Shown here: positions 53,238-62,291 of the stretch, in pieces
How the letters are laid out: every line of letters begins with the position of its first letter
Numbering within the stretch: position 1 is the stretch's first letter
NCBI GenBank assembly: GCA_000531095.1
Contig: HG799466.1
Coordinates: forward strand, 168,689-232,688
DNA from: Gemmata massiliana
GTDB lineage: Bacteria; Planctomycetota; Planctomycetia; Gemmatales; Gemmataceae
Reading direction: 5' to 3'
Length of the DNA stretch: 64,000 bases
The notes under the pieces: generated by a model
Database searches by the model: none
Seen by the model: the letters and a program-made list of their open reading frames with translations, nothing else
What the model was told of the DNA's origin: nothing
Made by a program: the position numbers and the translations under genes

Positions 53238-54473
53238 ATGCTTCGTGCCCCGTTCGCCGGGCTGTTCGTCGTCCTGTCCGCGGCGCACGCGACCGCACAA
53301 CCGGGTGTGTACAAGGGCACCATCACCGACCCCGAAGTGAAATTGCGAGCGGGGGGTAGCGATCAGTACCCGGATACCGGCACGCTGCGTCAGGGCACTC
53401 CGGTAGTAGTCGAAAAAGAAGAGGGAAACTGGCTCGCCATCACCGCCCCACAAGGGTCAATCAGTTGGGTGCAAGTCCAATTCATCCAAGATACGCAGAA
53501 GGACCAACCTCCAGAAAGCCGGACTAGTCCTCGCAGTGTGTTCGTGGAAACGGACACAGATGTGGATGTGACTATTGCAACGGGCAAAGTGGGTTTAGCT
53601 CAGCCACTTCAGATTCGCCGCGTGAAGCTCCCACCTGGCACGGAACTTTTCGTGATCGGGCAAAGCGTGACCTTCTCCGGGAAGACTTGGTACCCGATCC
53701 TTCCGCCGCACGGAGATGTGCGGTGGGTACCGAAAACAGCCGTGCGGCTCGAAAAGGCCGTGAATACCGAGTACACTGTCCACGTTAACGAACACGCGAC
53801 GCCGATCGCACCGGGGAGCACCGCCAGCCCAGCAGCAACGCCTGCGGGCGGACCGGTCGCGAGCATTCCCGGCCCCGCAGTCACTCCAACGGCCGGCACA
53901 ACGGCGAGCAAGCCCGCGGTGAACCACCCGCTCTGGATCAAGGCCGAAGCCGCCGAACGCGACAACCGCATCAAGGACGCGGAAGACCTGTACTTCCAAC
54001 TCGCGGAAGAAATGAATCGCACCGGCGGCGATAACGAGATCGTGAACCAGTGTTTCAGTCGCGTTCACATGCTCCGCCGGAAGGAGCGAGAGGCACGCGG
54101 AACGCCCACAAGCACATCCGCGACGCCGACGAGCCTCATGAAACCGCCGACCACGCGGGAAGACCGCAGTGTCCGCCCGGGAACACCGGAAGCCCTTCCC
54201 CCAGCGGCGAATACGACCGGCGCGAAGGATGAACGCGAGACGCTGCGTGGTGTACTTAAATACTCCACACTAACACCTCGTGGCCTCAATGGTCGCCTGT
54301 ATATGATCGAGTCGCCTCAAGGCGGGGAAGTAAAAGCTTTCGTCGCAGAAGGTACCGGCGTCGATCTGTCTTATTATGTCGGCCGATCTGTCGAAATAAC
54401 TGGTTCTGTGACAACGGCTTACGGCCTCAAACGGACGTGTATCGTCGCAACCAATGTAGAACTGTCGCGATAG
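53238..54473 (+). CDS. Secreted SH3-like domain protein
   Basis: A 411-residue exported protein. A signal peptide (LFVVLSAAHATAQP) is followed by two bacterial SH3-type regions: VKLRAGGSDQYPDTGTLRQGTPVVVEKEEGNWLAI in pieces, and a second with LPPGTELFVIG and TWYPILPPHGDVRWVPKTAV. Then comes a Pro/Ala/Thr-rich linker, a helical part (LWIKAEAAERDNRIKDAEDLYFQLA), and a C-terminal beta domain (YMIESPQGGEVKAFVAEG). The start at 53238 follows GGAGA by eight bases. SH3 domains usually bind peptidoglycan or proteins. It ends near a strong hairpin. Confidence 0.78.
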   Translation: MLRAPFAGLFVVLSAAHATAQPGVYKGTITDPEVKLRAGGSDQYPDTGTLRQGTPVVVEKEEGNWLAITAPQGSISWVQVQFIQDTQKDQPPESRTSPRSVFVETDTDVDVTIATGKVGLAQPLQIRRVKLPPGTELFVIGQSVTFSGKTWYPILPPHGDVRWVPKTAVRLEKAVNTEYTVHVNEHATPIAPGSTASPAATPAGGPVASIPGPAVTPTAGTTASKPAVNHPLWIKAEAAERDNRIKDAEDLYFQLAEEMNRTGGDNEIVNQCFSRVHMLRRKEREARGTPTSTSATPTSLMKPPTTREDRSVRPGTPEALPPAANTTGAKDERETLRGVLKYSTLTPRGLNGRLYMIESPQGGEVKAFVAEGTGVDLSYYVGRSVEITGSVTTAYGLKRTCIVATNVELSR

Positions 54474-54499
54474 CTACCAGCAACGTGAACTCAAACACG

Positions 54500-54529
54500 A
54501 CGGCCCGCGGACACGAGTCCGCGGGCCGT
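54500..54529. terminator. Terminator hairpin between convergent genes
   Basis: A perfect 13-bp stem, ACGGCCCGCGGAC with its complement, closes a four-base loop. It lies 26 bases after the SH3-type gene and 27 bases after the end of the DUF1549/1553 gene on the other strand. No long T-run is visible on either side. Confidence 0.6.
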
Positions 54530-54556
54530 TGGCGTTCCATCAGTAGACAGCATCGA

Positions 54557-56452
54557 TCAGTGATTGAGCATAAATTCGTTAGTGTTGAGCAGCGCCCAGA
54601 ACACGTCCTGGTAAAAGGTTACGTCGTCCGGCAACGCCCCCGGAACCGCCGCAATTCCGCCACTGGACGGCTTCGGTGTGGTCGTGCCCTTCGGCGCCGG
54701 AGCACTGAGGTTAATCGTCGCCCGTCCGTTGCGGACCTGCTCCAGTTTCACGACTTCTTCGCGCGACGGGTGTCGGCTCACGGTCATCATGAACAGTTCG
54801 CCGTAGATGCTGCTCGGGTTGCCGCGGTGCTTCTTCACCACGTCGGCCACCACACCCTTGTCCCGCGCGGTGCCGACCTGGTCGTTCAGATCCTTGCCAT
54901 TCATCAGGAGGAGCGCCTGAACGACGGTCCCGTTGAAGCTCAGTTCGTTGCCCTCGTCGTCACCGAAGTTGCGGACCAGTTTCCCAGTCCAACTAAGTTT
55001 CAGAGCCTTGTATTCGGCTTCTTTGAGGCGACCTTCCGCTCGCGTGGCCAGCGAGAGCGAATCGAACAGCACTTCTGGCGACATTGCCTTCAGCGGCATC
55101 CGGGCGAAGTACGGGTCGAAATCCGAATGCGTGAGTGACTTACCGCCGATTTTCTCTTTCCCGGTGACGTGGCTCAGTTGGTACACGTCGCTGGTGCAGA
55201 TCCATTCGAGCAGTTTCTTGGTGTCGTGGTTGTAGTTCTTGAACTGCTCACCGAGGTACGCGAGCAGTTCCGGGTGTACCACTTCGTTGTCGCTCTTGAA
55301 GTCGTCAACGGTCGGGTCTTTCTGCAGCCCGCGCCCGAACAGGTGGCCCCACAACCGGTTCACGTAAGCCTTCTCAAAGTTGTCGTGCTGGATCACCCAA
55401 TCAGCCAAGATCTGGCGCCGGGTCTTGGTACCCGCTGAGGCCGACACGAGGTTCTTCGCGGACTTCTCGCCCTTTTCGGCCTGCACGAGATCCTTGAGCA
55501 TCACCGGGTAACTGGCCCGGCGCTGCCCGTCGCGGCGCTCGAACAGCACCATACCCTTCTTGTTCCAGTTGGGCATCTCGCGGAGTTCGACGAAGTTCTG
55601 CGTCTGCATCGCCTTCTTCTGCATGTTGTTCTGAAGACCCACCTTCTCCGTCTGACGGAAGAAAGCGTTCACGCCCCAGAAGTCGGCTTGCAGCCACTCC
55701 TTCGCCTGCGGGTGGTCGTGGCACTGGGTGCACTGCGTTTGGATTCCGAGGAACAGCTTGGTCACACGCGAAGTAACCGGCACGTTGTCGTACTTGCCGA
55801 ACTCTTCGAGGTCGACGCGCTGGCCCTTCATGTCGGACTGGATCGCGTCGCCGAGGTGCCGGAACACGAAGTGGACCGCGCCGTTCTCGTTGCTTTTGCC
55901 GGTCGCGGTGATGAGTCCGGTCACGAAGTCGCGGTACGGCGAGTTGTTATCGAGCTGGTCTTCCAGCCACATCATGAGCTGTTCGCGGTAGATCGGGTCC
56001 ACGCCACTCCGGGTGAGCAGCCACACGGACCAGATTTCCGCGAAGTTGCGGGCGTAGGCCGCGGAATAGTCGATCGGGAACTTCGACAGCCCCGAGACCG
56101 CGGTCACGGCCTTACCGTTGACCTTCGGGGTGTATTTCCGCTCTTGCAACAACCGCTGCACGAGGCGCACGCGCTTGTTCGGCCCCCGGTCCTGCTCGAA
56201 GTCTTGGATCTCTTCGACGGTCGGGATGCGCCCGACCAGATCGATGAACACCCGGCGCATAAACTCGTTATCGGTGGCTCGCTCGGCCGGCTTCTTGATG
56301 CCCGCTTCTTCCCACTTCTTCGCGATCAGTTCGTTGATTTTCTGCGTCTGCGGGGTGACGCCGGTCGGAGCGGCGGGCTTCGGGTCGTCGACCGCGGCCG
56401 ACGTTTGGGCCGCGGCGCAGAGAACGCCGAGAAGGAGCAGAGAGCGGATCAT
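54557..56452 (-). CDS. DUF1549/DUF1553 (PSCyt2/PSD1) protein
   Basis: A 631-residue exported protein. Signal peptide: SLLLLGVLCAAAQTSA. DUF1549 follows (KINELIAKKWEEAGIKK, FMRRVFIDLVGRIPTVEEI), with the family's CxxCH motif in CTQCHDHPQAKEW near residue 240, then DUF1553 to the C-terminus (RLWGHLFGRGLQKDP, and FWALLNTNEFMLNH). Unlike the paralogue ending at 29325 it lacks the BIG2 and C-x3-CH regions. It is probably a periplasmic haem-containing component. The start at 56452 follows GGGGAA. No DUF1501 partner is adjacent in the window. Confidence 0.9.
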   Translation of the reverse strand: MIRSLLLLGVLCAAAQTSAAVDDPKPAAPTGVTPQTQKINELIAKKWEEAGIKKPAERATDNEFMRRVFIDLVGRIPTVEEIQDFEQDRGPNKRVRLVQRLLQERKYTPKVNGKAVTAVSGLSKFPIDYSAAYARNFAEIWSVWLLTRSGVDPIYREQLMMWLEDQLDNNSPYRDFVTGLITATGKSNENGAVHFVFRHLGDAIQSDMKGQRVDLEEFGKYDNVPVTSRVTKLFLGIQTQCTQCHDHPQAKEWLQADFWGVNAFFRQTEKVGLQNNMQKKAMQTQNFVELREMPNWNKKGMVLFERRDGQRRASYPVMLKDLVQAEKGEKSAKNLVSASAGTKTRRQILADWVIQHDNFEKAYVNRLWGHLFGRGLQKDPTVDDFKSDNEVVHPELLAYLGEQFKNYNHDTKKLLEWICTSDVYQLSHVTGKEKIGGKSLTHSDFDPYFARMPLKAMSPEVLFDSLSLATRAEGRLKEAEYKALKLSWTGKLVRNFGDDEGNELSFNGTVVQALLLMNGKDLNDQVGTARDKGVVADVVKKHRGNPSSIYGELFMMTVSRHPSREEVVKLEQVRNGRATINLSAPAPKGTTTPKPSSGGIAAVPGALPDDVTFYQDVFWALLNTNEFMLNH

Positions 56453-56709
56453 CCGGATTCCCCTTTGAGGGTTCGTCTGTCGTGAAAGCCGCCTCCGGCG
56501 CGATCCGGGGCTGGTAAACTGTATTTGGTGTGCGTTCTGGTAGTGTAGACCAGTGCCGTGGGGCCAGTCTAACGATTTCCACTTTCGACCGGGCTTATCG
56601 CCCCACCAAATTAAGACGCGGGGCACGCCAACAGAGTTCCCAAACTTCCCTGGCGCGTGCGGTTAGACGCAGCCCCGCGAAGCCGCCTCGATTCTGTCGG
56701 AGTTACGAA

Positions 56710-57081
56710 ATGCGGTTCCCACTAAAAGAAATCGCCCAGTACATTCGCTCGGCCTCGACAGAGGAACTGCTCGACCGCGTAACGGTGTACCGCGAAGGAA
56801 TGGAACCCGCCGCGCTCGACTTGATGGAAGGCGAACTGGACCGGCGCGACGTGACTCGCGCGGACATCGCCGACCACGACGCCAGACAACGCGCGACCGC
56901 GATCATGCTCCCCGACGGGACAGCGCAGCGGTGCGAGCGGTGCGACCGCCCGGCCGTTTACCAACGTCGCGGGTGGCACAGAACTTACGGTTGGCTCCCG
57001 GTGTTTCGGCGCACCTTCTACCTCTGCCGGTTTCATCAACCCGGGGCCAAAGCGAACCCCGCTACAGATATCGAGTCATAG
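56710..57081 (+). CDS. Hypothetical protein with a C-x2-C pair
   Basis: A 123-residue protein. The N-terminal half is helical (IAQYIRSASTEELLDRVTVYREGMEPAALDLMEGELDRRDV in pieces), and a short zinc-finger-like part follows with CERCDRPAVYQRRGWHRTYG, then a single YLCRFH. Two C-x2-C type halves suggest a structural zinc site. Family unknown. It lies 16 bases before the HNH gene, same strand, so the two may be co-transcribed. The frame is open upstream (56530) without a start signal. Confidence 0.6.
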   Translation: MRFPLKEIAQYIRSASTEELLDRVTVYREGMEPAALDLMEGELDRRDVTRADIADHDARQRATAIMLPDGTAQRCERCDRPAVYQRRGWHRTYGWLPVFRRTFYLCRFHQPGAKANPATDIES

Positions 57082-57097
57082 GAGAGTAATCGCAAAA

Positions 57098-57445
57098 GTG
57101 GTGCTCTCAACTATGTCACAACAGAAGAAGCAGATCCGGCAGAAGTTCCGAAGCGCCGTATTTGTGCGAGATGCTTTCACCTGCCGAACGTGCGGGTTTG
57201 TTTCAGGTCCGGAATCGGCCGAAAACGAACTCGATCCCCATCACATTACGGACCGCAATGAAATGCCAAATGGCGGATATGTGGCCGAAAACGGCATCAG
57301 TTTGTGCGCATCCTGCCACGAGAAAGCAGAAGCTTTCCACCGCGGAGATCCGGTCCCGCCGGGATTCGCCCCGGCGGAACTGTACGCACTGGTTGATTCG
57401 AGTGCAGAAGACGCGCGAGCCGCGTCCGAGCGGCTCGGTGACTGA
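57098..57445 (+). CDS. HNH endonuclease
   Basis: A 115-residue HNH nuclease. The zinc-binding pairs CRTCG and CASCH flank the motif LDPHHITDRNEMPNGGYVAENGISL, which has the two catalytic His and the Asn of the beta-beta-alpha-metal fold. The start may be GTG 57098 (GGAGAG some 12 bases upstream) or ATG 57113. The gene stands alone beside a small unknown gene; it does not appear to be part of an intron or restriction system here. Cytoplasmic, DNA-targeting by family. Confidence 0.85.
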   Translation: MVLSTMSQQKKQIRQKFRSAVFVRDAFTCRTCGFVSGPESAENELDPHHITDRNEMPNGGYVAENGISLCASCHEKAEAFHRGDPVPPGFAPAELYALVDSSAEDARAASERLGD

Positions 57446-57448
57446 CAG

Positions 57449-57694
57449 TTACTTGGAAGCGACGTCCTTCGCAGCGGCCTCGGTCACTTCCGAGAACCGC
57501 ACGTTGAGTTGCTCACTGAGCCAGCTCTGAACGGCCGGCGTGTACGGGAACTTGCCGCCCGTGATGAGCTTCTTCATGCGGGCGTCGCGGTTGGCGCGTT
57601 CTTTCCGCTTGAGGTGCCCGTTAACGGTGCGAGAAATCGCGCTGTTATCCCGAATCCGGTCATACCGGATGCGGGTCGACATACGTTCGGCCAT
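57449..57694 (-). CDS. Small basic conserved-looking protein
   Basis: An 81-residue basic protein: RIRYDRIRDNSAISRTVNGHLKRKERANRDARMKK, then PYTPAVQSWLSEQLNVRFSEVTEAAAKD. It ends three bases after the HNH gene on the opposite strand and is too structured to be shadow. It might bind nucleic acid, but I recognise no domain. Start ATG 57694 or ATG 57682. Confidence 0.6.
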   Translation of the reverse strand: MAERMSTRIRYDRIRDNSAISRTVNGHLKRKERANRDARMKKLITGGKFPYTPAVQSWLSEQLNVRFSEVTEAAAKDVASK

Positions 57695-57811
57695 GTTTCG
57701 ACTCCACCAGCGGTTGCGACTATTTCAAGATTTATCAAGATACGGCGCACGACGCATTGCGGGAAGGGTCGATCGGACCTTTACCGCGCCCGTCACCATA
57801 GAGAGCCAAAC

Positions 57812-58990
57812 TCACTTCGACTCGGTCTCCGGCAAACTGATCACGGGCGGGCGCACACGGCGCACCGGTTCGTCCAGAGATCGCAAAAACGCTTCTAGAT
57901 CGGCCAGGTCTTGCTTATTTAGCCCCAGAGATTTCAGAAACGGCGACTTTGTTGGGAAGTTCGGATCGTCCTTGTGCTTCTCGGTGCGGCGCAGTGTGGG
58001 CATCCCGGCGTTGTACATCCGCAGCACGCCGTCCAACTCGAAGAGACCGTTGTGCATGTACGGCGCGGTTCGGCCGATGTCGCGCAGCGACGGAGTTTTG
58101 AACGCGCCCACGTCCGCTTTCTCTTTCGTCACACGGAACCGTCCCAGATCCTCGAACTCCCGACCGTAGTAGCTCAGCCCGACGTTGTGGAACTTTCCGT
58201 CCGATAGGGTCGGGCCGTTGTGACAGTGCAGGCACCGGGCGTCGGTCCGAAACAGGTGCAGCCCCCGAACTTCGGAATCGGACAGCACCTCGTTCTTCCC
58301 CTTGAGGAACGCATCGAACCGGCTGCGCCCGCCGACCACGGTTCGCTCGAAGCACGCGACCGCCTGCGCCACGCGATCCAAGGTAATCGCCTTCTCGCCA
58401 AATGCTTTCTCGAATAAAGCCGGGTATCCCGCGACTTTTTCCAGGCGCCCGACGAGTGCCTTCTCGTCCGCGCGCATCTCGTCGGGGTTCGCCAATACAG
58501 CCTTAACCTGAGATTCCAGCGAATCGGCCCGTCCGTCCCAGAAATACGCGATTCCAAACGCCACGTTGCTGATCGTCGGCGCGTTCCGTTTGAGCGGCTT
58601 GCGGTCGTGACCGAATGATGTGGTTCGCCCGTCCGCCCAAGCGAGGTCCGGGTCGTGGCAACTCGCGCACGCGGCCTGACGGGTGCCCGATAACCGCCCG
58701 TCGAAGAACAGTGCCCGTCCGAGTTCTTCCTTTTCTTTCGTGTGCGGATTGCCCTTCGGGTGAACCGGAGCCGGGAGCAACCCCAGTTCTCGGTGCTCGG
58801 CACCGGGGTCGAGCGTCGGCTTCGGCCACTCCGCGGGTGGTTTGGAGTACGCAACTCGAAGTTCGGTCGCGCGCGCCTTCGCCTGCTCCGCGGTCGGTTC
58901 CGGCCGAGGTGGAAGTCGAGCGGGGGCCGGGTCTTGGCAAAGCACCACGCCCCCGGCCGAAAGCAGGACAAGAACCACACCGACGCGCAT
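57812..58990 (-). CDS. Di-haem cytochrome-c peroxidase (CcpA/MauG family)
   Basis: A 392-residue exported enzyme. Signal peptide: GVVLVLLSAGGVVLCQ. It has two CxxCH haem motifs, CASCHDPDLAWADG near residue 110 and CLHCHNGPTLSDGKFHNVG near 258, and the intervening KRNAPTISNVAFG segment of bacterial di-haem peroxidases. It would reduce hydrogen peroxide in the periplasm with electrons from cytochrome c, or act as a MauG-like enzyme. Its ATG overlaps the stop of the upstream DUF1559 gene by one base (TGATG), so the two are translationally coupled. A TTG start at 58993 is possible. Confidence 0.9.
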   Translation of the reverse strand: MRVGVVLVLLSAGGVVLCQDPAPARLPPRPEPTAEQAKARATELRVAYSKPPAEWPKPTLDPGAEHRELGLLPAPVHPKGNPHTKEKEELGRALFFDGRLSGTRQAACASCHDPDLAWADGRTTSFGHDRKPLKRNAPTISNVAFGIAYFWDGRADSLESQVKAVLANPDEMRADEKALVGRLEKVAGYPALFEKAFGEKAITLDRVAQAVACFERTVVGGRSRFDAFLKGKNEVLSDSEVRGLHLFRTDARCLHCHNGPTLSDGKFHNVGLSYYGREFEDLGRFRVTKEKADVGAFKTPSLRDIGRTAPYMHNGLFELDGVLRMYNAGMPTLRRTEKHKDDPNFPTKSPFLKSLGLNKQDLADLEAFLRSLDEPVRRVRPPVISLPETESK

Positions 58991-59925
58991 CAATAGTCCC
59001 CTGAAATCACTTCTCCGCCCTCACGGGTGAGAAGCGCGGCGATCACCTCGGGTCGGATCGACTGGTTGACGGACCGAACGGAACCGTCCGCGAACAGGAC
59101 GTTCGCCGCACCCGGGTGGAAGGCGTAGATCCCGTTATTGTTATTGCAATTCACGAAGCAGTTCCCGTCCCCCACTCCGTTCGCGGCGAAACCGTTGATT
59201 ACGAATATGTTCGGCACAGCCCAGCCACAGTTCGCAGCCGTCGGGGTTGTTGCAGAATCGAGCTTACCGGCCTTCCAAAGCTGTGGGCGGCCGGCCGATT
59301 CGACCAGCGCAATCGAGTTCGAGGTGCCGTCGGTGATCGCCGTGACTCGCACGTACTGATTGGTGTCCGACCCAATGACCCCGTCCGTGTTTGCGGGCGC
59401 GGTTCCGGGAATGAAGCCCTTCCCGGCGGACCCGTTGGCTCGCGTCACGTAGAAGAGGCTGCTCGGACCGTAGTGACCGCCGTAGTCGGAGGCAGCCGTC
59501 GGGTACTTCACGCCGCTCTCGTCTGCTGAGTTCGTCTGGCCGAACCGGTCCGCGGGGGCCGACGGGCACACCATGATCTTGATCGGCGTCGCCAATACGC
59601 CCTTGTTCGTTGAGTGGTTGTACTTCTGATCGAATCGGTACTGACTGCGGACGTTGTCTTGCTCGATGTACGGCAGGAGCTGCACACCCCAGTAACTGAG
59701 CACGCCGTTAATGCTTTGTTTGGCACACGGGAAGCCGCCCTGAGCCGACTCGAAGTTGTGGAACGCGAGCCCGAGTTGTTTGAGGTTGTTCTGGCACTTC
59801 ATCCGAGCCGCGGCTTCGCGAACCTTCTGCACCGCGGGGAGCAACAAACCGATCAAAATTGCGATAATCGCAATCACAACCAGCAACTCAATGAGGGTAA
59901 AACCGCGTCGGCGCGTGCGGTGCAT
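58990..59925 (-). CDS. DUF1559 prepilin-like secreted protein
   Basis: A 311-residue protein with a type IV pilin-like N-terminus: [26 protein letters not shown], where GFTLIE is the prepilin cleavage and methylation motif, followed by [27 protein letters not shown]. The C-terminal [15 protein letters not shown] is the typical H-x9-DG-type end of DUF1559 proteins, which planctomycetes carry in dozens. Expected to be processed by a prepilin peptidase and placed in the periplasm or pseudopilus. It is coupled to the CcpA-type gene. The upstream gap is long and AT-rich. Confidence 0.93.
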   Translation of the reverse strand: MHRTRRRGFTLIELLVVIAIIAILIGLLLPAVQKVREAAARMKCQNNLKQLGLAFHNFESAQGGFPCAKQSINGVLSYWGVQLLPYIEQDNVRSQYRFDQKYNHSTNKGVLATPIKIMVCPSAPADRFGQTNSADESGVKYPTAASDYGGHYGPSSLFYVTRANGSAGKGFIPGTAPANTDGVIGSDTNQYVRVTAITDGTSNSIALVESAGRPQLWKAGKLDSATTPTAANCGWAVPNIFVINGFAANGVGDGNCFVNCNNNNGIYAFHPGAANVLFADGSVRSVNQSIRPEVIAALLTREGGEVISGDY

Positions 59926-60622
59926 GAAACTCTCCGGGTGTTAGCGGCCGAAAGCTTGACACGCGAGAGGTGAGCGACAGGGCCGCATCCCGAACAATGG
60001 CGGTGCAATCTCGGCGGGGCATATTGAGATCAAATCTCATCTATTAGAGTTACGTTAGGGGCTTTGCCAACCGAGTCAAGGGAACTCAGACCAGGTTCGC
60101 CCAACACAGACGACTCGAACTCGTTGACACCAACAGCGACCATTTCTCAACAGAACGCACACCGCACTTCCCCGCCCGGTGCGATCTACCACCCGAACTG
60201 ACAATCGCTAACGTTTCCGGATCGGGATGACACCCTGGCGATTAAAACGCGACAACTCTTTTCACCACAATCACTTCGGCAACACTATCCGTTCTCATGC
60301 ACCTTCAAAACGGATAACAATTGCTAACATTCTTGTGGCCCAAACCACTGCCATCGAGCCGTAACCGCCTGGTTGGTCAATGACTAACTCCACAACGGCC
60401 CATGAACTATAATTCAGTCCACTACAACTACCCAAATCATATCGCAGTGAACAGAAGAATACAAACATTTTGAACGGATTCTGCCACTTCGCATACGCGC
60501 CCGATGCGCTCACGAAGTGATGCGCTCAAAATCCCAGGGTGCCCACACGTTCCCGGTTGCACCGGCGGGCGCGAACGAATACACGATTCACTACCCCACT
60601 GCGGAGAACTTGCCCCTTGTTG
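59926..60622. other. Long AT-rich intergenic region with two motif copies
   Basis: About 700 bases between DUF1559 (minus) and ftr (plus). It is distinctly AT-richer than the flanks and contains two minus-strand copies of AAYGTTARCRWWTGTYA, near 60202-60218 and 60315-60331 (with GGCCAC-A before the second), and a GAGATCAAATCTC inverted repeat at about 60026-60038. I see no gene with a supportable start. It probably holds promoters for both neighbours. Confidence 0.45.
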
Positions 60623-61522
60623 ATGCTGAACTCCGTCGCTGTTGAAGACACGTTCGCTGAAGCGTTCCCCATGACGGCCACGCGCGTGCTAGTCACGGCA
60701 GAAACGATCGGGTGGGCGCGCATCGCCGGGCAAACCGCGACCGGGTACGCCGCGAGCGTCATCGGTTGCGACGCGGAGGCCGGGATCGAGCGCGAACTTT
60801 CCCCCAGCGAAACGCCCGACGGACGCCCGGGGGTGTCACTGTTGTTCTTCGGTTTCAGCCGCGACGCGCTTCAAAAAGCGGTGGTAAACCGCGTCGCGCA
60901 GTGCGTACTTACGTGTGCAACGACCGCGTGCTTCAACGGTCTGGAAGGCGATCTGGGCAAAACCATCCGCGTCGGCGGAACGTTGCGCTACTTCGGCGAC
61001 GGTCGGCAAATCAGCAAGCTACTCAACGGGAAGCGTTACTGGCGCATGCCGACGATGGACGGCGAGTTTCTGTGTGAGGACGTGTTCGGCACTGTGAAGG
61101 GCGTGGGCGGCGGAAACTTCCTCATCCTCGGCGAAACACAGGCCCAAACACTCGCCGCTGCGGAAGCCGCGGTCGACGCGATCCGCCGGTTGCCCGGTGT
61201 GATACTCCCCTTCCCCGGCGGCGTGGTGCGGTCGGGGAGTAAAGTGGGGAGCAAGTACAAGGGTCTAAAGGCGAGCACCAACGACGCTTACTGCCCGACG
61301 CTCCGCGGGGTAGTCGCGTCGGCACTCCCGGAGGACGTAAACGCGGTGTACGAACTCGTCTTCGACGGCTTGGACCTCGCCACAGTCGAGCGCGCGACGT
61401 GGGAAGGGATGCTGGCCGCGACCCGGTGTCCCGGAGTGAAGCAGATCACCGCTGGCAATTACGGCGGGAAGCTCGGTCCGCACCACATTCACCTGTCGAA
61501 GCTCATCCGGGGAGCCAGTTGA
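60623..61522 (+). CDS. ftr: Formylmethanofuran-tetrahydromethanopterin N-formyltransferase
   Basis: A 299-residue enzyme, the normal length of Ftr/FhcD. It carries the family motifs FAEAFPMTATRVLVTA near the N-terminus, FGTVKGVGGGNFLILGETQ and GSKVGSKYKGLKASTNDAYCPTLR. It transfers a formyl group between methanofuran and tetrahydromethanopterin; in bacteria it runs in the formaldehyde-oxidation pathway as part of the Fhc complex. The start at 60623 gives the conserved N-terminus; a TTG or ATG upstream is open but not needed. No other methanopterin genes are in this window, so its partners lie elsewhere. Confidence 0.93.
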   Translation: MLNSVAVEDTFAEAFPMTATRVLVTAETIGWARIAGQTATGYAASVIGCDAEAGIERELSPSETPDGRPGVSLLFFGFSRDALQKAVVNRVAQCVLTCATTACFNGLEGDLGKTIRVGGTLRYFGDGRQISKLLNGKRYWRMPTMDGEFLCEDVFGTVKGVGGGNFLILGETQAQTLAAAEAAVDAIRRLPGVILPFPGGVVRSGSKVGSKYKGLKASTNDAYCPTLRGVVASALPEDVNAVYELVFDGLDLATVERATWEGMLAATRCPGVKQITAGNYGGKLGPHHIHLSKLIRGAS

Positions 61523-61551
61523 GCGGCGGGCGCCCCACGACTTGCGAACAG

Positions 61552-62115
61552 CTACCTCTCCACATCTCCTGGTAACAGCGTTTGAGGGAGTTTGGTGAGT
61601 TTCCCTCGCCCCGCTTCGTAGGTCACCACCCACGCGCGATCGAACACCGAACCCTTCCACTTGTCCGGAACGTCTCGCACTTTGAGCGCCTCTGCGAGTT
61701 CCGGAATGTTCCCGTGGTGCCAGCAGATCAGCACGGTTTTGCCTTCGTACTTCGGGTTCGTCAGCAGTTCGGCGGCGAGTTTGGCGTAATCGTCGTTTGC
61801 GAACCGCGAATCGATGTCGAGTTTCAGCTTCTTGGCGAGCGGGGTGACCGTTTCAATCGGCCGGTCACTGCGTTTGGAAGCGCTCGACGCAAAAATGAAG
61901 TCCGGCGCGGGAAGTGGATCCGGGCGCGAGTCCGACTTCTGAAACAGTTCGGGGAGCGCGTCCGCGCGCTTCTTCCCAACCGCACTCAGACCGCGTTCGT
62001 TTTCGTCGTCCGGTTTCTCTGCGTGGCGAATGATGATGACTCGCGCCGGGTAAGTCGGCTTCGTACAGCCACAGGCGATAAGGAATGCAACAGCAGTGAC
62101 GACTCGGATGAACAT
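61552..62115 (-). CDS. SixA-like histidine phosphatase lipoprotein
   Basis: A 187-residue protein. The lipobox L12-I-A-C15 shows it to be a lipoprotein. The mature part has RHAEKP (catalytic His), a second basic residue region (SKRSDRPIETV) and a conserved WHHGNIPEL near the end, as in SixA-type histidine phosphatases. It hydrolyses phosphoester substrates in the periplasm, or a phosphohistidine; the substrate is unknown. It ends 30 bases from the convergent ftr gene. Confidence 0.85.
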   Translation of the reverse strand: MFIRVVTAVAFLIACGCTKPTYPARVIIIRHAEKPDDENERGLSAVGKKRADALPELFQKSDSRPDPLPAPDFIFASSASKRSDRPIETVTPLAKKLKLDIDSRFANDDYAKLAAELLTNPKYEGKTVLICWHHGNIPELAEALKVRDVPDKWKGSVFDRAWVVTYEAGRGKLTKLPQTLLPGDVER

Positions 62116-62291
62116 CGCGTGTTCCTCGCCCGCGTATCAGTTTAACAGACGGCACCGAACGGAAATGACGAGCACGAGTTCTGCCGGTGAGCAGTTTCGT
62201 GCGCGACGAGAGTTCTCGCGCCTCACAAAGCAAACGACCCGACACAACTAACGTTGCGCCGGGCCGGTAATCATCAATGCGGGTCACGCAC

